DNA of 64,000 nt from Smallanthus sonchifolius (Eukaryota > Streptophyta > Magnoliopsida > Asterales > Asteraceae): positions 76,941,501 through 77,005,500 of the forward strand of contig CM042028.1 of assembly GCA_023525975.1 (NCBI GenBank). The letters are read 5' to 3'. The position numbers were made by a program, and so were the translations under genes. How positions within the stretch are numbered: position 1 is the stretch's first letter; each line of letters begins with the position of its first letter. Under the pieces are notes generated by a model that saw only the letters and a program-made list of their open reading frames with translations, ran no database searches and was not told the DNA's origin. Shown piece after piece: positions 1 through 10,282 of the stretch.

Positions 1-8
1 CGGAGCGG

Positions 9-182
9 TGACCAGCGAGGGAAATGAAGGGAGCGACGGCGATGAAGGGAGCGACGGAGGGGACCAGTGGTTAGTCGAAAGAGTACAGGTCGTCGGCGAT
101 GAAGGGAGCGACGACGGTGACCAGTGGTTAGTCGAAAGAGTGCAGGTCGTCGACGATGAAAGGAGCGACAGTGATGAAAGGG
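9..182. repeat. 57-bp tandem repeat
   Basis: A unit containing GACCAGTGGTTAGTCGAAAG recurs at 62 and 119 (57-bp spacing), with flanking degenerate pieces built from GATGAAGGGAGCGACG. It is open on the plus strand and would encode an acidic Gly/Asp/Ser-rich repeat, but no ATG begins it and the window edge cuts it. I see no recognisable domain. It could be a minisatellite inside the neighbouring transposon or a truncated low-complexity exon. Confidence 0.55.
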
Positions 183-193
183 TTCTGCCCTAA

Positions 194-840
194 TTTTTTG
201 TGTTGGGGGGAAACAATTAAGGATTGGGAGGGAAATATTGTCAAAAGGGTCCAGTTCAGGCATGGGTAATTAATGATACATGGTGAATCATTTTTTTAAT
301 AAGCACCAACCAACATGAGTATGTAACCAAACTTCTAGAGCATGCAAGGTTAGTACCCCTTCCGGCCACGCCAGAATCTAAGTAGGATCAAGGTTAGTAC
401 CTTAAACCTGGGATGTCTCATGTATTGAATTTACACAATAGCAAACAGTTTTTAAACTTTAAACATTCAATAACAACGGAAATTGACGTCATTACATCGT
501 CTTAAAACGCAACCAATTAAAACATCCGTACAATACGTTCATCATTCATACCGTTCATTCCATTTCATTTCTCGTCCTTTCATCACCCTTAGGACTTGTA
601 AGTTCCAAAGGTAATTACATCGCTCTTGAGACTCAGTCATTAAGGTAATACCATCACCCTTAAGACACATAGGTTCATAAAGTCTTACCATTCACCATTC
701 ACGGGTGACGTTAACCCCAAGTGACCGTCGCCACTACCTTCGCCAATTGCACAACTGTTATACCCATTTATAGGCCACATAGATGTTACCTCTATTATAC
801 TTATAATACTATGGCTTTCCCATAAGTCATCAAATATGCG
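194..840. other. Unassigned, LTR-like sequence
   Basis: No credible gene is seen. The stretch contains phrases such as TAACAACGGAAATTGACG and many ATTCATTCCATT-type words. These resemble the poly-A-proximal part of Gypsy LTRs seen elsewhere in this window (compare 8880-8960). It is probably a truncated LTR, but neither end could be fixed. Confidence 0.3.
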
Positions 841-1130
841 TATACACATACACTAACACACACGACGCACACAAATACACACTCATACACGTACATACAC
901 TAACACATGCATATACACACATACAGTAACACACACTCATACGTGTATATACACTAACACATGCACATACACACGTAAACACTTATGCATATACACATAA
1001 TGTAACACACATACACTCATACCGTAGACACACATACACAAACTAACACATATGCATATACACATACAATAACACACACATTCATACACTAACATATATA
1101 CATATACACATACAGTAACACATACATATA
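841..1130. repeat. (ACACATACACTA)n low-complexity tract
   Basis: About 290 bp of degenerate AC/CATA-rich repeats such as ACACATACACTAACACAC, with ATGCATATACAC interspersed. It has no coding potential. It lies between LTR-like DNA and the transposon end that follows. Confidence 0.7.
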
Positions 1131-1289
1131 CATATTATATTAATAATAATAATAATAATCCTTAACTATTATTTAATTATTAATTTTATATTAAATATTA
1201 GTAATAATAATAACCTTTAATTACTAATAATTTTAGTTACTAATATTATAAATTTTGTTAATAAATATGTTAAATGAATTAAAAAATAA

Positions 1290-2165
1290 ATATTTACTTT
1301 TGTGGGAAACTTGTCGGAAATATTGATATATTCCGACAACTTTCCGACAATTTTGAAAAAAATCTATTTTTTAAATATTAAATAAATTAATAACCTTATT
1401 TACTGAATATATTTAACAAATTTAAAAATGAAAAATTACATTTGTGGGAAACTTGTTGCAAATAGGTACATATTCCGACGATTTTCCGACAATTTTGAAA
1501 GAGCATATTTTTAAAATATTAAATAAAGAAGTTTACTTTATTAATAAATATGTTAAACGAATAAAAAAATTAAAAAAATTACTTTTGTGGGAAACTTGTT
1601 GGAAATATTTGTATATTCCGACGATTTTCCGACAATTTTGAAAAAAATCCGATTTTTTAAATATTAAATAAATAAGTTACCTTATTTAAAAATAAAAAGT
1701 TACACTTGTGGGAAACTTGTCGGAAATAATTATGTATTCCGACGATTTTCCGACAACACTGAAAAAGCCTATTTTTTAAAAATAAAATAAAAACTACTTT
1801 TGTGGGAAATTTGTCGGAAATAATTATATATTCCAACAAATTTCCGACAATTTTGAAATAAAACTTATTTTTAAATATTAAATAAATTAGTTAACTTATT
1901 TAAATAAATATATTAAAAGGATTAAAAAATCAGAAATATTTTTGTGAGAAACTTGTCGGTGGATCGTCGGAAGTAGATTATAATTGGCGACGGAATAGCG
2001 ACAACTTTATTTTTGTCGGAATTTTGTCAGAAAATTGTAGGAAATTTTATGGTCACTTTTTTGTTGTTTGTTTTGTTGGAAAGTTGTCGTTAACTCGTGG
2101 GAAATTTCGTTTGTTGGTAATTTGTCAGAAACTTTTGTAGGAAAAACACATGTTTTCTAGTAGTG
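1290..2165 (-). mobile_element. CACTA (En/Spm-type) transposon end with subterminal repeats
   Basis: The minus strand read from 2165 starts CACTACTAGAAAACATGTG, the canonical terminal sequence of plant CACTA transposons. The adjoining 870 bp is filled with copies of a module whose core is GTGGGAAACTTGTCGGAAAT followed by TTCCGACGATTTTCCGACA. The cores start near 1302, 1444, 1586, 1708, 1802 and 1946. Long subterminal repeat arrays of this kind are where CACTA transposases bind in characterised families. The opposite terminus is not in the window and no transposase is visible. The end abuts the 3' end of a Copia polyprotein at 2166, so this element probably removed the Copia 3' LTR or inserted next to it. 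Confidence 0.7.
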
Positions 2166-2180
2166 AAGCCGATGGTGTGT

Positions 2181-5100
2181 TTAGGTAGACTTTAATCCCA
2201 TCCCTATAGCCGACTTGTGCACAAGATCTCTACTTAACCCTTTGGTTAAGTGATCGGCTAAGTTTTGCTGAGTTTTTACAAACTCCACGGATATCACACC
2301 ATTCATGCTAAGCTCACGTATCATACTATGTCTAACACCTAAGTGTCTAGACTTCCCATTGTACACTTGACTATATGCCTTAGCCAAGGTAGCTTCACTA
2401 TCACATCTGATAGATATAGGTGATATCGGTTTAGGCCACAATAGAATCTCATATATTAAATTTCTTAGCTATTCACCTTCCTTACCAGCTACTGCTAATG
2501 CTACAAACTCAGACTCCATTGTTGAATTGGTGATACAAGTTTGTTTCTTTGATGCCCAAGATATTGCACCACCTCCAAGAAGGAAAACCCATCCACTTGT
2601 GGAAGAATGATCTTTCATGTTAGTAATCCAACTCGCATCTGAATATCCTTCAAGAGCAGAAGGAAATCCAGTATTAGTCAAACCATAATCCACTATTCCT
2701 TTCAAGTATCTAAACACTCGGCTAATTGCTTGCCAATGATGTGAACCTGGATTGTGAGTATATCTACTCAATTTTCCAACCGCAAAGGCTATATCAGGCC
2801 TAGTACTAATCATGGCATACATACGAGATCCAATAGCTCTTGAGTATTCAAGTTGAGATACTGCAACACCTTTATTAGGTAAGAGCTTAACATTAGGACC
2901 TACAGGAGTACTCACAGGAGAACAATTTTTTAAGTTAAACTTATTCAACATCTTCTCAATATAGTGAGATTGAGAAATAGAAATACCATGTTCTCCACGT
3001 GTGATCTTTATACCAAGAATCACTTCAGCCTCCCCTATGTCTTTCATAGCAAACTTAGATGACAAAAGTTCTTTAGTTTTATCAACTTGATCTTGGTTAG
3101 TGCCAAAGATCAACATGTCATCTACATATAAGCAAATGATTACTCCTCTACCTGAAGTATCAAATTTGCTATATACACACTTGTCTGCTTGGTTTAACAC
3201 AAAACCATTAGACAATACCACATCATCAAACTTTTGATGCCACTGTTTTGGTGCTTGCTTAAGACCATATAATGATTTTATCAACTTACAAACTTTGTTT
3301 TCATTGCCAGGCAAAACAAAGCCCTCGGGTTGTTTCATATAGAACTCCTCATCCAATTCACCATTCAAAAATGTTTTTTTTCACATCCATTTGGTGAATT
3401 ACAACGTTACGTATGGCAGCAAGTGCCAATAATAACCTTATAGTGGATATCCTAGCAACAGGAGCATATGTATCAAAGAAATCAATACCCTCCTTTTGCC
3501 TAAAGCCTTGGATAACCAATCTGACTTTAAACTTGTCTATGCTACCATCCACCTTCATTTTCCTTTTGAAGATCCATTTACTTCCCACTGGCTTACATCT
3601 AGGGGTAAATCAGTTAATTTCCAAGTTTTGTTCTGCATTATAGAATCAATCTCATCTTGGATTGCTTCTTTTCGAAAAGCAACATCCCTGGAAGCCATAG
3701 CTTCACTGTAAGTCCTTGGGTCCTCCTCAATATTAAAACAATACTGATATTGAGATTCAATCTCATTTTTCAACTAAATAAAGTTGAAAATCATCACCAA
3801 AATTCTTGGGTTTTCTTGCTCTTGTACTTTTTCTGTGTTCAGAGCTGGTGGAAGGTACATCTTCAGGATTAACTGAAGTGTTAGCAGTTTGAGAAACCTT
3901 CAAACTATAACTCATGTTCTTTAGTCTAGGTATAGAAGTAAATCTTTCTTCATTAAAGATTGCATCTCTTGATTCTATAACAGTGTTAACAGACACAGAG
4001 TCATTAGATTCTAATACATAGAACCTATAAGCCTTGGAATGCTTAGCATAACCAATGAATATACAATCTATACCTCTTTCACCCAAAGTTTTCCTCTTTG
4101 GTTCAGTGAGTCTAACAATAGCTCTACACCCCCAAACTTTAAGATAACTCAAGTTTGGTGGCTTTTTGTACCAAAGCTCATATAGGGTAGTCTTGTTCCT
4201 TTTACTAGGAACTCTATTCAATAAATAACAGGCTGTTAACATAGCCTCACCCCAAAATCCATCACTCAAACCCGAATAGGATAACATGGAATTAACCATT
4301 TCTTTTAAAGACCTATTCTTCCTTTCAGCTACACCAGTCTTGTTGTGGTCTGATGTATTATACCAGTAGATTGAAAATACACTGGATCATAATACTTACA
4401 TCCTCTATCAGTACGAAGAGTTTTAATTAACCCATTTTGATGTCGCTTTACCTCTTGTTTATATATTTTAAATTTATCAAGAGCTTTATCCTTAGCATGC
4501 AACAAATAAACATAACAGAATCTGGATGCATCTTCAATAAATGTGATAACATATTTTTTGTTTTCTAGTGAAGGTGTAGCATGTAAATCACATAAATCGC
4601 TGTGTATCAATTCTAATGCTTTTGTTTCTCGATTAACATCTTTGAATGGTTGTCTAGTAATCTTAGTTAAAGCATACGTGTTGCATTTATCATTAACCAT
4701 TTCAAAAGCAGTAATTAAACTCATTTTAGACATATCTTTTAGCCTTTTAAAATGAACATGTCCTAGTTTAGCATGTCATAAATCAGATTTGTTCAAATTA
4801 CTACTAGAACTACTAGATGCCATGCAAACAGAATCATCACTAAAAGAAACATTCAAATTTAACTTAAACATACCATTACATATATAGCCAAATCCCACAA
4901 AGAACCATGTCTTGACAAGATAAACTTGTCACTTTCTAAGACCTGCTTGTAGCCACAATTGTTCAAAACAATACCATATAAAAGATTCTTTCGAATCCCA
5001 GAAACATACAAAACATTATTCAAAAGTAAAAAAAATTCCAGAAGTAAAAACTAGATTAACATTTCTTAATCCCTTGATTGGTTTCAGTTGCAAGATTTCC

Positions 5101-6171
5101 CATCTTCAAGATAGATCCATCTTCAATTACTTTAAAGTCTTTAAACCATTGAAGATTTTTGCATAGGTGGCTAGTTGCACCTGAATCAACCCACCAAGAA
5201 ATCTCATCATCCTGCACATAAAATGCTTCAGATATAAGTGATACATAATTCTCAACCGAATTACTATTAGGTACTAAAATATGACCTTGTTGCTTCACTG
5301 GATCCTTAGATCCACTTAGACCAGCTTCATTCTTGCCTTTACCTCCAATTTTACCAACACGACAATCCTTCTTGAAGTGCCCAACTTTACCACACTTCCA
5401 ACATGTCATCTTAGGCTTCTTATTTGGAGCCTTGTTGTTGTTCCCTTGAAACTTTCGTTTCCCTTTAGCATTCTAAACAACTTTAGATGATTCACTCTCT
5501 TCCACCATGCTCACAGCAGAGGGTACAACCATGGTTTTATCATCATTAACCCAAAATTTTTCCATATCTCTTATGGATTGTTCAATTTGGAAAGTACTTC
5601 CAAGTTTAACCAGGGTTAATTCTTCATTCTTATGCTTCAAATCGTGTTTGAAGTTTTTCCAAGAAGAATGCAGTTTGTCAATTATGCTAGAAACAGAAAT
5701 GGATTCATCCATTTTCATATTGTATTGAGCAAACTGTCCCAATATCCTCAACAGTTCACTATATTGTTCCATGACCGGCCTTGAATCCACCATTTTATAA
5801 TTTATAAAATTACCCACAAGAAATTTCTTGCTAGAGGCATCCTCTGCCATATATTTGGATTCAAGAGAATCCCAAAATTCTTTTGCAGATTCAATATTTT
5901 GATACACATCGAAAAGGGAATCAGCCATACCATTGAGAATGTGTCCACGACATATGTAGTCGTCGTTTTCCTATTTGCAGCGCCTTCTGGTCTGGTTCAA
6001 TGGTTCATTCTCCACGACTTGAGTCATGGGAGTACTCAGAACATACACAACCTTCAGAGTGGTCAACATGAAGTGCATCTTTTTCTACCAGCACCTGAAA
6101 TCCTGTCCAGCAAACTTGTCCAACTTTGCGAAATTGTTCGTCATATCTTTCGCATATTCTCCGTTCGTCAT
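2181..6171 (-). pseudogene. Copia-1 gag-pol, decayed
   Basis: A Ty1/Copia polyprotein is read on the minus strand in several frames. Gag starts at the ATG at 6171. It carries two in-frame TAG codons near its N-terminus, where the family has Gln and Trp. A zinc knuckle CX2CX4HX4C (C-W-K-C...H...C) lies near 5400 and the protease motif WWVDSGATSHLC near 5200. The integrase with a TDRG motif is at 4733-3763 and is broken near 4310. The reverse transcriptase with YVDDM lies at about 3773-2900 and the RNase H, ending in a LADHLTKGL-type tail, at 2700-2181. Frame breaks occur near 5450, 5050, 4310, 3765, 3360 and 2460. It cannot make a full polyprotein. The 3' end stops flush at the CACTA terminus. 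A shorter relative lies at 55867-57395. Confidence 0.85.
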
Positions 6172-6255
6172 CTTCAGAAATAGATTTGATCTTTGTTGTA
6201 AATTGCAGAAAAACGAATTGAAACTTGGACCATCTGAAAGGCGCGAAACACTTTC

Positions 6256-6915
6256 AGATCAAATCTATTTGGTGGTTCACCCAAATGAATTGATCGGATA
6301 TAATTCAGAGATTAATTAAAACACTAATATGGAGAATTTTGTGATGAATTTCTAAACCAGAGAAAAGAATCGTATGATCAATATAAGAATAAATATGGGA
6401 AAAACCAGGCAGTTATCTTTTAGTTTCAAATTCAAATTTAATTAAAAATCCGCCCAATATTTTGACAACAATTTTATATAATAAATTATATAAAATTAAT
6501 TTCTAATGCATTTTTTATAAAGCAATAACTGTCAAAATAATTTTATATAAATATTTAAAATGCAGCTCGATCCCAGTGAGTCTAACATAACAGAATCTAG
6601 ATGCATCTTCAAATGCAGCTCGATCATTTGATGCATCTATTGTTAAACTTCGACCATATGAAGAATGATAGTTGTTAACATCATCAAATGTTAGTTTAAC
6701 AATAGCTCGATCCCAGTGAGTCTAACAAATGTAGCTCGATCCCAGCCAGGGGTTGTCGCCCCTTGGACCCTGCTTCCGGGGGCGCTGCCCCCGGACGCCG
6801 TTATATCATGATAAACTCAAATAAGCATGCACTCCGCACCTCCTAACTTATTTGATATTTATAATGATATGTATTGATCAAACAAGTTAATTCATTTTCA
6901 CTAAAATATCCAACA
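6256..6915 (-). mobile_element. Copia-1 5' LTR (approximate limits)
   Basis: On the minus strand this LTR would begin TGTTGGATATTTTAG (from 6915) and end near ...TCTGAAAG (about 6256), just upstream of gag. The start matches the 3' LTR of the related element near 57657 (TGCTGGTGATTTTAG). Both carry a GC-rich 'GGGGC-TTTGCCCC-TTGGACCC' type segment (here 6737-6800). The inner boundary is uncertain because no clear primer-binding site was found. A patchwork insertion scar lies inside it. Confidence 0.5.
6560..6745 (+). other. Patchwork (templated filler) repair scar
   Basis: This segment is a mosaic of short copies. AGCTCGATCCCAGTGAGTCTAACA-like pieces occur near 6563 and 6702, with shorter ones near 6613 and 6729. 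CAGTGAGTCTAACA also occurs at 4104-4117 inside the Copia-1 integrase. The piece at 6586-6612 (CATAACAGAATCT...) repeats 4511-4537 of the same integrase with one mismatch. The piece at 6647-6692 (GACCATATGAAGAAT...) repeats the 3' flank of the UGT pseudogene at 11648-11693. Junctions share a few bases (for example TAACA). This is the pattern left by template-switching end joining. Confidence 0.7.
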
Positions 6916-7009
6916 ATCGTCGCTGCCTACTATCTTGAATCCTACAACAACAGATCGGTGGTTATTTGCTATTAAATCGTTGGAACAACAAATAGGTTCG
7001 TGCGATCAT

Positions 7010-7260
7010 ACCTTTAGATGGTGGAGTCCATCCGAATGTTGTAGTCTACGAGAGTGCGTCCATCCTCTAGATGCCTCCAGGCAAAGAGTTTCTGTTAGGC
7101 CGCGGGACGCCTTCCTTCCCTTGAATCTTTGCCTTCACATCACCAATAGTGTCAAAGCTCTCGACCTCCAGCATGATGGCGTTTTTTATCACCAATGTGT
7201 TCACGAAGATCCACCTGCCACCTCTGAGACGAAGGAACAAATGAAGGGTTGATTCCTAAG
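7010..7260 (-). pseudogene. Polyubiquitin fragment, decayed
   Basis: On the minus strand, from about 7253, the frame reads STLHLFLRLRGG. This corresponds to a ubiquitin C-terminus (family: STLHLVLRLRGG). It is followed directly by RWIFVNTLV, matching the start of the next monomer (QIFVKTLTG), and then by LEVESFDTIGDVKAKIQGKEG. Two monomers head to tail means a polyubiquitin source. Frameshifts and a stop break the second monomer after the KEG segment. The end of the second repeat is still traceable near 7015 (YNI..DST). The initiator Met is lost. It is non-functional and probably a retrocopy or captured fragment. No introns or poly-A tail could be confirmed. Confidence 0.75.
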
Positions 7261-7394
7261 TAAATGAAAGGAAAGAACACATTTTCCATTTAAGCCTTTC
7301 AAGTTATTAGAAATATGCCATCCAACCCCTTCAAAAATTAGAAATCGCCCCAAAAAATGAAAACCACCTCAAAAGATTGATTTTTTGAAGCGTT

Positions 7395-7475
7395 TTTTTT
7401 TACTTTAAATCTATTTTTAGAGGCGGTTTTCAAAAAAACCGCTCCAATTTTTTTTGACCGCCTCTAAAAATGGTT
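7395..7475. repeat. AGAGGCGGTT inverted repeat
   Basis: TTTTTAGAGGCGGTTTT is followed by AAAACCGCTCC and then GACCGCCTCTAAAAA, forming a short imperfect hairpin. Motifs of this form occur in subterminal regions of some plant CACTA-like elements, so this may be a transposon remnant. There is no coding content. Confidence 0.45.
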
Positions 7476-7534
7476 TATGTAAGGTTCCGACCCTTGTCAA
7501 GGGTGGTATCTAGGCTTCAAATAATGGCCTTTTT

Positions 7535-7702
7535 AAAGTTTTGTGAATGACTTGATAGGTTTTTGGGTAGCGAGATCCCGCCCTTGCCAATGGCAAACAA
7601 AGTCCAATCAAATCTTTGACTTTGTCTTTTAGTGAGATCTCAGCTTATAGGTGCGGGATCTCGCTATATTCCAAAAACCTGTCAAGTCATTCACAGAACT
7701 TT
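7535..7702. repeat. Inverted repeat with ~48-bp arms
   Basis: The left arm 7535-7580 (AAAGTTTTGTGAATGACTTG...GCGAGATCCCG) is the near-perfect reverse complement of the right arm 7654-7702 (CGGGATCTCGC...CAAGTCATTCACAGAACTTT). About 73 bp lie between them. A transcript would fold into a long hairpin. This could be a miniature inverted-repeat element, but no target duplication was identified. Confidence 0.65.
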
Positions 7703-8670
7703 GCAGCGCATGAGTTTTGAAGTCAAGAGTTACTCCTGGCAGGGGCGAGAACCCCTTAAGTGCAACCTTTTCAAGAAAATACCCTTGTGTCAAAGCTTTT
7801 CACCATGCATACCCATTTATAAAAAAATGAGTTTTGGATGAGAACTCGTGTACCCGGACCCTTGTTTATTGATGTGATTGATAATTTGAGTTTGGAGTTG
7901 TGGATGTTTTGGTGATGTTATGACATATGTGGGGGCATGATCTTTCGTTCTTGCTCAAGGTAATTGGTTAATTTTTATTAATCTCAACTTATTGTTGTAT
8001 TTGATTGTTATGAAATTACGAAAGGAACATGAAATTAAGAAATTGTTAAAAGGTTCTTTTGCAGTTGTTGCATTAGGATTGTAGAAATGGTGCTACAGAT
8101 ATGGATAATGATTCAAATACTTCATGAGGATACTTCCAGTTCATCATTTGTATGATTTGCATGATCAGTGATTAAGTTTTCTGTAATCACATCTGTGAAA
8201 TCAACTGGTCATGAAGTGAATTATTGAATGATATGGTGAAAGAATGGCACTGACATTGGTCTGAAATAAGATTATTAATGATCTTGAAACTCCCAAAAAC
8301 AATTTGAGAAAATCCGGCCAAAGTGATAAGAGTTAGGCAGATACAGTTCTTTTACAGGCAAAAAAATGTATAGGATTGATCGATTGGGTTACTTTATTAA
8401 TCGATACGTGTAGAATTGTTATTTTTATTTTTGGTTGCTTTGTTTTGTTTAAACTTTCTGTCTGTTTGGTTGAGTGCGACGGAGAGACAGATCGAGAATG
8501 ATTCGGTTACTTTATTAATCAAGAATGATCATTTGTAATGAACATCTTATATAATATCTACTTGTTTTTATCTTCGTAAAAAAATGAGAGATTTATAATT
8601 ATAACAATCTTGTTTTACATCGTGTGATAAAACACAAGTAATAGAAGTAAGAATATATCATCTTAAAACG
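7703..8670. other. No gene seen
   Basis: AT-rich DNA with no open frame of substance and no domain match recognised. It ends where similarity to the UGT gene abruptly begins (ACGCATGGTTCATGG near 8669). Confidence 0.5.
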
Positions 8671-9137
8671 CATGGTTCATGGCTTTTCTGGGAGCGTCGC
8701 CCGACGACTTGATAAATAGTTCCAACGAACGAACAACGGCTGAGGATTTCATGACTCCGCCCAAGTGGGTTCCCTTTCCGAGCAAGCTATGCTACCTGAA
8801 GCATGAGGTGTAAGGCCTCTTTCCTGGGTAACCTCACTTGTTGGATTTACTCATAAATATACTCATAAATACTGAACTTAAATTAAAAACATTCAAGAGT
8901 AGCGGAAGCAAACATCATTCGAATTCATAACATAACAGCGGAAGTCTTAATAATTAAAAACATAACATAACATTGTCTTAACATGTATAAAAGTGGGATG
9001 TCAGTCGCTTGCCGGGTAACCATCACGCCTTCGCACGACCCTTCCTTTCTTTACCTGAAATGTATACTAAAAGTCAGCTAACGCCGGTGAGTTCTAGTTT
9101 AAAAAACAATCAGACATAACATTTATCTTAGCGTTAA

Positions 9138-9139
<2 letters not shown>

Positions 9140-9208
<69 letters not shown>
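9140..9208. repeat. (TA)n microsatellite
   Basis: An uninterrupted TA dinucleotide run of about 69 bp inside the solo LTR. Such long runs are mutation-prone and may extrude cruciforms. Confidence 0.95.
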
Positions 9209-9213
<5 letters not shown>

Positions 9214-10121
9214 CGTGTTTTTGTATATTCTTTGTTTTACTGTTCTCACATAACATTCATACTGAGTATATACATATGTACATACATACTTACTTTGGGG
9301 AGAACATTCATTAGTCATACACATATGGATGATCAACCCGTCATAATTGTCGCGTGAGTCACAAAGACAAACGCCGTGAGAACTACCGTTGTAGTCCTTT
9401 TCATAAACCGTTTGGCCCTAGAAACCGTCCGTCGTAACATAAATCCGTCCGGCAACCTTTGTCCGTCCGCCTAAACCCGTCCTACCGTCGTAGTCTGTTC
9501 ATTCGCCCGTCTGCCCAAAGGCATCCGTTTCCCACGCGGCTATTATGTATGCAACCGTTCTACATGTATTAAGGCATTTGCTTCGAGCATCCATGAGTGC
9601 CTTTTATACGTCCTAGCTTATGAAGGAACGTTTTTGTCCCGGTTGCAAAATAGTCACGTGGTCGTCCGTCTATCAAAGTAGTCGTTGTCATCGAAGCGTC
9701 CATAACGTTTACATACATTCATAACATGCAATATATAAAATATAAAGCAAGATTTCGTTCATTCACGTTATGTCATTCTTTCATTCATTCTTTAAAATCA
9801 TATGTTTTATTCTTTGTTCATCATTCATTTTGATACATATATGTATATATCAAGTATGATCACATTGGCATTTATAACATTTATTCATTTAGTGTATACA
9901 CTCGAGCCCCAAATTATTTAATAAGGTTTGCACATAACATAGAGGGGGCACATAGAACTCACCTGATGAGCTAGTCTCGTCCTGTCCTAACAGCGGTCCA
10001 ATGAGTGCCACACACGATCTGTATTGGTTAATTACACATACATCAGACCTAATCCCGACTTTAACGGTTAAACCATTCTGAATTTGGCGACTATACTGAC
10101 TTTACTAACCGGCCTGTTGCC

Positions 10122-10282
10122 TGCGCACTTAGCAAGTGCAAGTGCGCAGGGCCTTGTTCTTGCGTACTTGATAAGTACGCAGAACATTCTTCTTACGTAC
10201 TTGATAAGTACGCAGGATCTGCTTCTTGCGTAGTTGATAAGTACGCAGGATCTGCTTCTTGCGTACTTGATAAGTACACAGG
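10122..10282. repeat. Dyad-motif array (TGCGTACTT pairs) in the solo LTR
   Basis: Five inverted pairs of the half-site TGCG(T/C)ACTT, each pair with a 3-bp spacer (GAT or AGC). The last four pairs repeat at about 34-bp spacing, near 10161, 10193, 10227 and 10259. The linker GGATCTGCTTCT is also repeated. The same dyad, with a similar linker, occurs in the unrelated SIRE element (20781-20872, 21409-21548, 29382-29611, 30108-30317). Confidence 0.8.

Noticed and set aside
6935..7252. A 105-codon plus-strand frame
   Set aside because: It is antisense to the polyubiquitin fragment on the minus strand.
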